Shown here: positions 62,260-64,000 of the stretch, piece by piece | Position numbering within the stretch: position 1 is the first letter of the stretch | Layout: every line of letters begins with the position of its first letter | Source of the DNA: Antarcticibacterium sp. 1MA-6-2 | Lineage (GTDB): Bacteria > Bacteroidota > Bacteroidia > Flavobacteriales > Flavobacteriaceae | Assembly: GCF_021535135.1 (NCBI RefSeq) | Contig: NZ_CP091036.1 | Location: 1,054,001-1,118,000 of the forward strand | Length of the DNA stretch: 64,000 nucleotides | Direction: 5' to 3' | Notes under the pieces: model-generated | Told to the model about the DNA's origin: nothing | Databases searched by the model: none | Seen by the model: only the letters and a program-made list of their open reading frames with translations | Program-made: the position numbers and the translations under genes

Positions 62260-63945
62260 TTACCATATATCATCTAACTCATCAAATAAATTTCCTTCCT
62301 CAGTTTCAACATCTTCTTTAATAGTATTTACTAAAAATAAAGATTCTCTTGCTCGTGTTAAGGCAACATATTTTAAATTGTTTTCTTGGATCGTTTCCCA
62401 AGATTTGTGATTGTCCTTTTTCAAAGGAAGTTTGTCATAATCCAAGATGAAAACTCTGTTATTTTCAAGTCCTTTAGCTTTATGTATAGTAGAAAGTTTA
62501 ATTGCATCTTCACTTTCAGTAACAAGTCCTTCTATCCGTTTTACCAGCTCGTTTATTGTCAATACATCCACATGAATTGATGCTTGCCTTTGTAAAAAAT
62601 TTATTCTTCTTTCAATATATTCAGTCTCTTCTTTTATAAACTCTTCCTTTGAGGAATCATTCACCATTTTTTTTGCTTTATTCTGAACAAAATAAATATT
62701 CCTTTCTTTAACTTTTTCAAAGAAATCATAACCGTTTTTATATACAAACCTTGTATTTAATTCTTGTTTGGAAAATAAAAAGCGGAGTTCATTAAATAGG
62801 TCTTTTACATCATCCTGGTGAATATTTACTTTTCTATTATTCTCAAGTAGGACAAAAAGCAATGTTGTTAAGGGTGCTTTTGTTCGGCTGATTATTAAAT
62901 CTCCATCTTTAGCGACTCCAATAACTTGATTAAATTTAAGTTTTTCAATAATTCCTTCTTTATCTCTAAAAGGTTTTATATCCGCTCTAAAGTTTTGTGC
63001 ATATTCGATAACATTATTTGGACACCTAAAACAAAATGATAAAGTTAGTTTAGTACAATTCTTTAATAAATTCTCAAACTAGCTAAAAGATTCAATGTCT
63101 GCTCCAGTAAATCCATAAATCGATTGACAAGGATCACCAACTGCAATGACCCGACCAGATTTTTTCACATATTTTAAGGCCACTGCTAATTGAGCTTTCG
63201 ATAGATCTTGACATTCGTCAACAAAGAGTAAATCGTACTTTTTAATGGGGTAAACTTCAAAAACTTTTGGTAAGTAAAGCATATCAGTTAAATCAATTGT
63301 ATTATGGCTTGTAGCAATTTTATTTCCTTCCTCTAAAAGTCTTTCTGTGCCTTTAAATAATATATCGATAACTGAGTCTAGAATTTTTTCGCTTGTTTTG
63401 TTTGGGTCAATTATGTTGAAATGAATAACCATCTCCTTAAATTTAAAGAAGTCATTTTTTTCTAATGTTAACCTAAATTTGTCAACTGAATCAAGGAGTT
63501 TATTCTTAAAATAATTGAAATAGTTATTCAGTTGGCTTTTTTCGAAATTGTTTTCTGGTTCAGGATTAATGTCATATAATTTCAAGTAGCGAAAGAATGC
63601 TTCCTTATTATAACTTTCAATTGATCTAGATATTAAGTCATTATATTTTCTAGTTTTTACATTATATGGAAGTTCTGAATTTGATTTTAAAATTTCAAAT
63701 CCAAGTTGATGAAGGTTTTTAACAACAATATTGTCATTCTTTTTTTGTGATATTCTTTCTTGAATTTCATCTCTAATGCTCTTATTAAAAGCACAAAATA
63801 GAATTGAATTACTTTTTTCAACAAAGCCAATACTCTCAATTATAGTCGTTGTTTTTCCAGAACCAGCAACTGCATCTATAATTCCGTGATTCGAATCAAA
63901 CTTTATGAAATTGTAAATTTTTTCTTGTTCAGGTGTTGGTGTCAT
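62260..63945 (-). pseudogene. UvrD-like SF1 helicase interrupted by a single in-frame TAG
   Basis: 561 codons in one frame, with TAG at 63079-63081 inside GADIESFS-stop-FENLLKNC. Walker A is AVAGSGKTT at residues 24-32, AFNKSIRDE follows, Walker B is FVDECQDLS at about 235, motif III GDPCQSIYGFTGAD at about 270, and the second part has TIHKAKGLENNRVFI (motif V) and YVALTRARESLFL (motif VI). Everything except the TAG is intact. The ATG overlaps the stop of an upstream gene by 17 nt, a coupling typical of gajA-gajB-like pairs, but the sequence is not close enough to GajB to claim Gabija. Confidence 0.8.
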
Positions 63946-64000
63946 TCAATTCCTCTTGGTTATGTTCAAATAATTGGCAAGTTCTTATAAATAGAATTAA
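63929..64000 (-). CDS. C-terminal end of an upstream gene (cut by window edge)
   Basis: Reading the minus strand from 64000 gives LILFIRTCQLFEHNQEELND and then TNT before TGA at 63931-63929, open to the window edge. It overlaps the helicase start by 17 nt, so both genes belong to one operon. Too little is visible to name it; an OLD-family nuclease would be the Gabija expectation. Confidence 0.45.
   Translation of the reverse strand, partial: LILFIRTCQLFEHNQEELNDTNT

Noticed and set aside
62260..63945. Calling the UvrD-like helicase GajB of a Gabija system
   Set aside because: The motifs are generic SF1 and the N-terminus does not look like GajB; the presumed GajA gene is outside the window, so the claim cannot be supported.

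Overview
This window looks like chromosome of a low-GC member of the Bacteroidota, most likely a Flavobacteriaceae relative. The evidence is GLPGLI-family proteins beside a TonB-linked receptor, carboxypeptidase-like regulatory domains, a LytS/LytTR two-component pair, a DUF5723-type surface protein, a YaiO-type outer-membrane protein and TAnnTTTG-type -7 promoter boxes. I cannot name the genus from the sequence.

Layout. 1-2.1 kb: cytochrome bd oxidase (cydA, and cydB cut by the window edge). 2.3-3.4 kb: a decayed TauE/SafE exporter and a hemolysin III-like membrane protein. 3.6-7.9 kb: sbcD and sbcC. 8-11.2 kb: a PQQ-type sugar dehydrogenase, a GAF histidine kinase and a response regulator. 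11.5-13.2 kb: a complete IS1182-type insertion sequence with a TACT target duplication. 13.7-22.1 kb: a giant alpha-2-macroglobulin-like protein with an embedded TonB-plug module, then a LytS/LytTR pair. 22.4-32.7 kb: oxidoreductases, an esterase, a LysR regulator and unknown membrane proteins. 33.1-34.5 kb: a candidate structured small RNA, tRNA-Pro(GGG) and an XRE/S24 repressor. 34.5-41.7 kb: a porin, a DUF5723 protein and a YaiO / glycosyltransferase / HEAT / receiver cluster. 42.0-49.3 kb: a TPP-riboswitch-controlled thiamine operon (thiS, thiC, a ThiE-like gene, thiD, thiE, thiG, thiH, thiF-rhodanese). 49.3-53.8 kb: a decayed TonB-receptor/GLPGLI block between copies of a bipartite direct repeat, next to a repeat-rich junction. 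53.85-64 kb: an accessory island that looks like a defence island. It holds an SF1 helicase + DUF2290-like pair, an XRE + SIR2 (DSR-like) pair, a split HEPN-type gene, a broken unknown gene and a UvrD-like helicase overlapping the tail of another gene at the window edge.

An unusual property of the window is the number of genes broken by tiny lesions, about 15 loci. Most are 1-2 nt frameshifts, three are single in-frame TAG codons, and five share a GCTTAG hexamer exactly at or beside the lesion. In three of those five, removing TTAG restores a sensible protein, including a perfect lipobox. Many otherwise essential-looking genes are affected (sbcC, thiE, thiG), so residual sequencing or assembly error must be excluded before any of them is called a real pseudogene.

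The best candidates for a new system are the two short operons at 53.85-60.2 kb: a leaderless XRE regulator with a DSR2-sized SIR2 protein, followed after a terminator by a helicase with a NERD-like but apparently degenerate N-terminus and a DUF2290-like partner.
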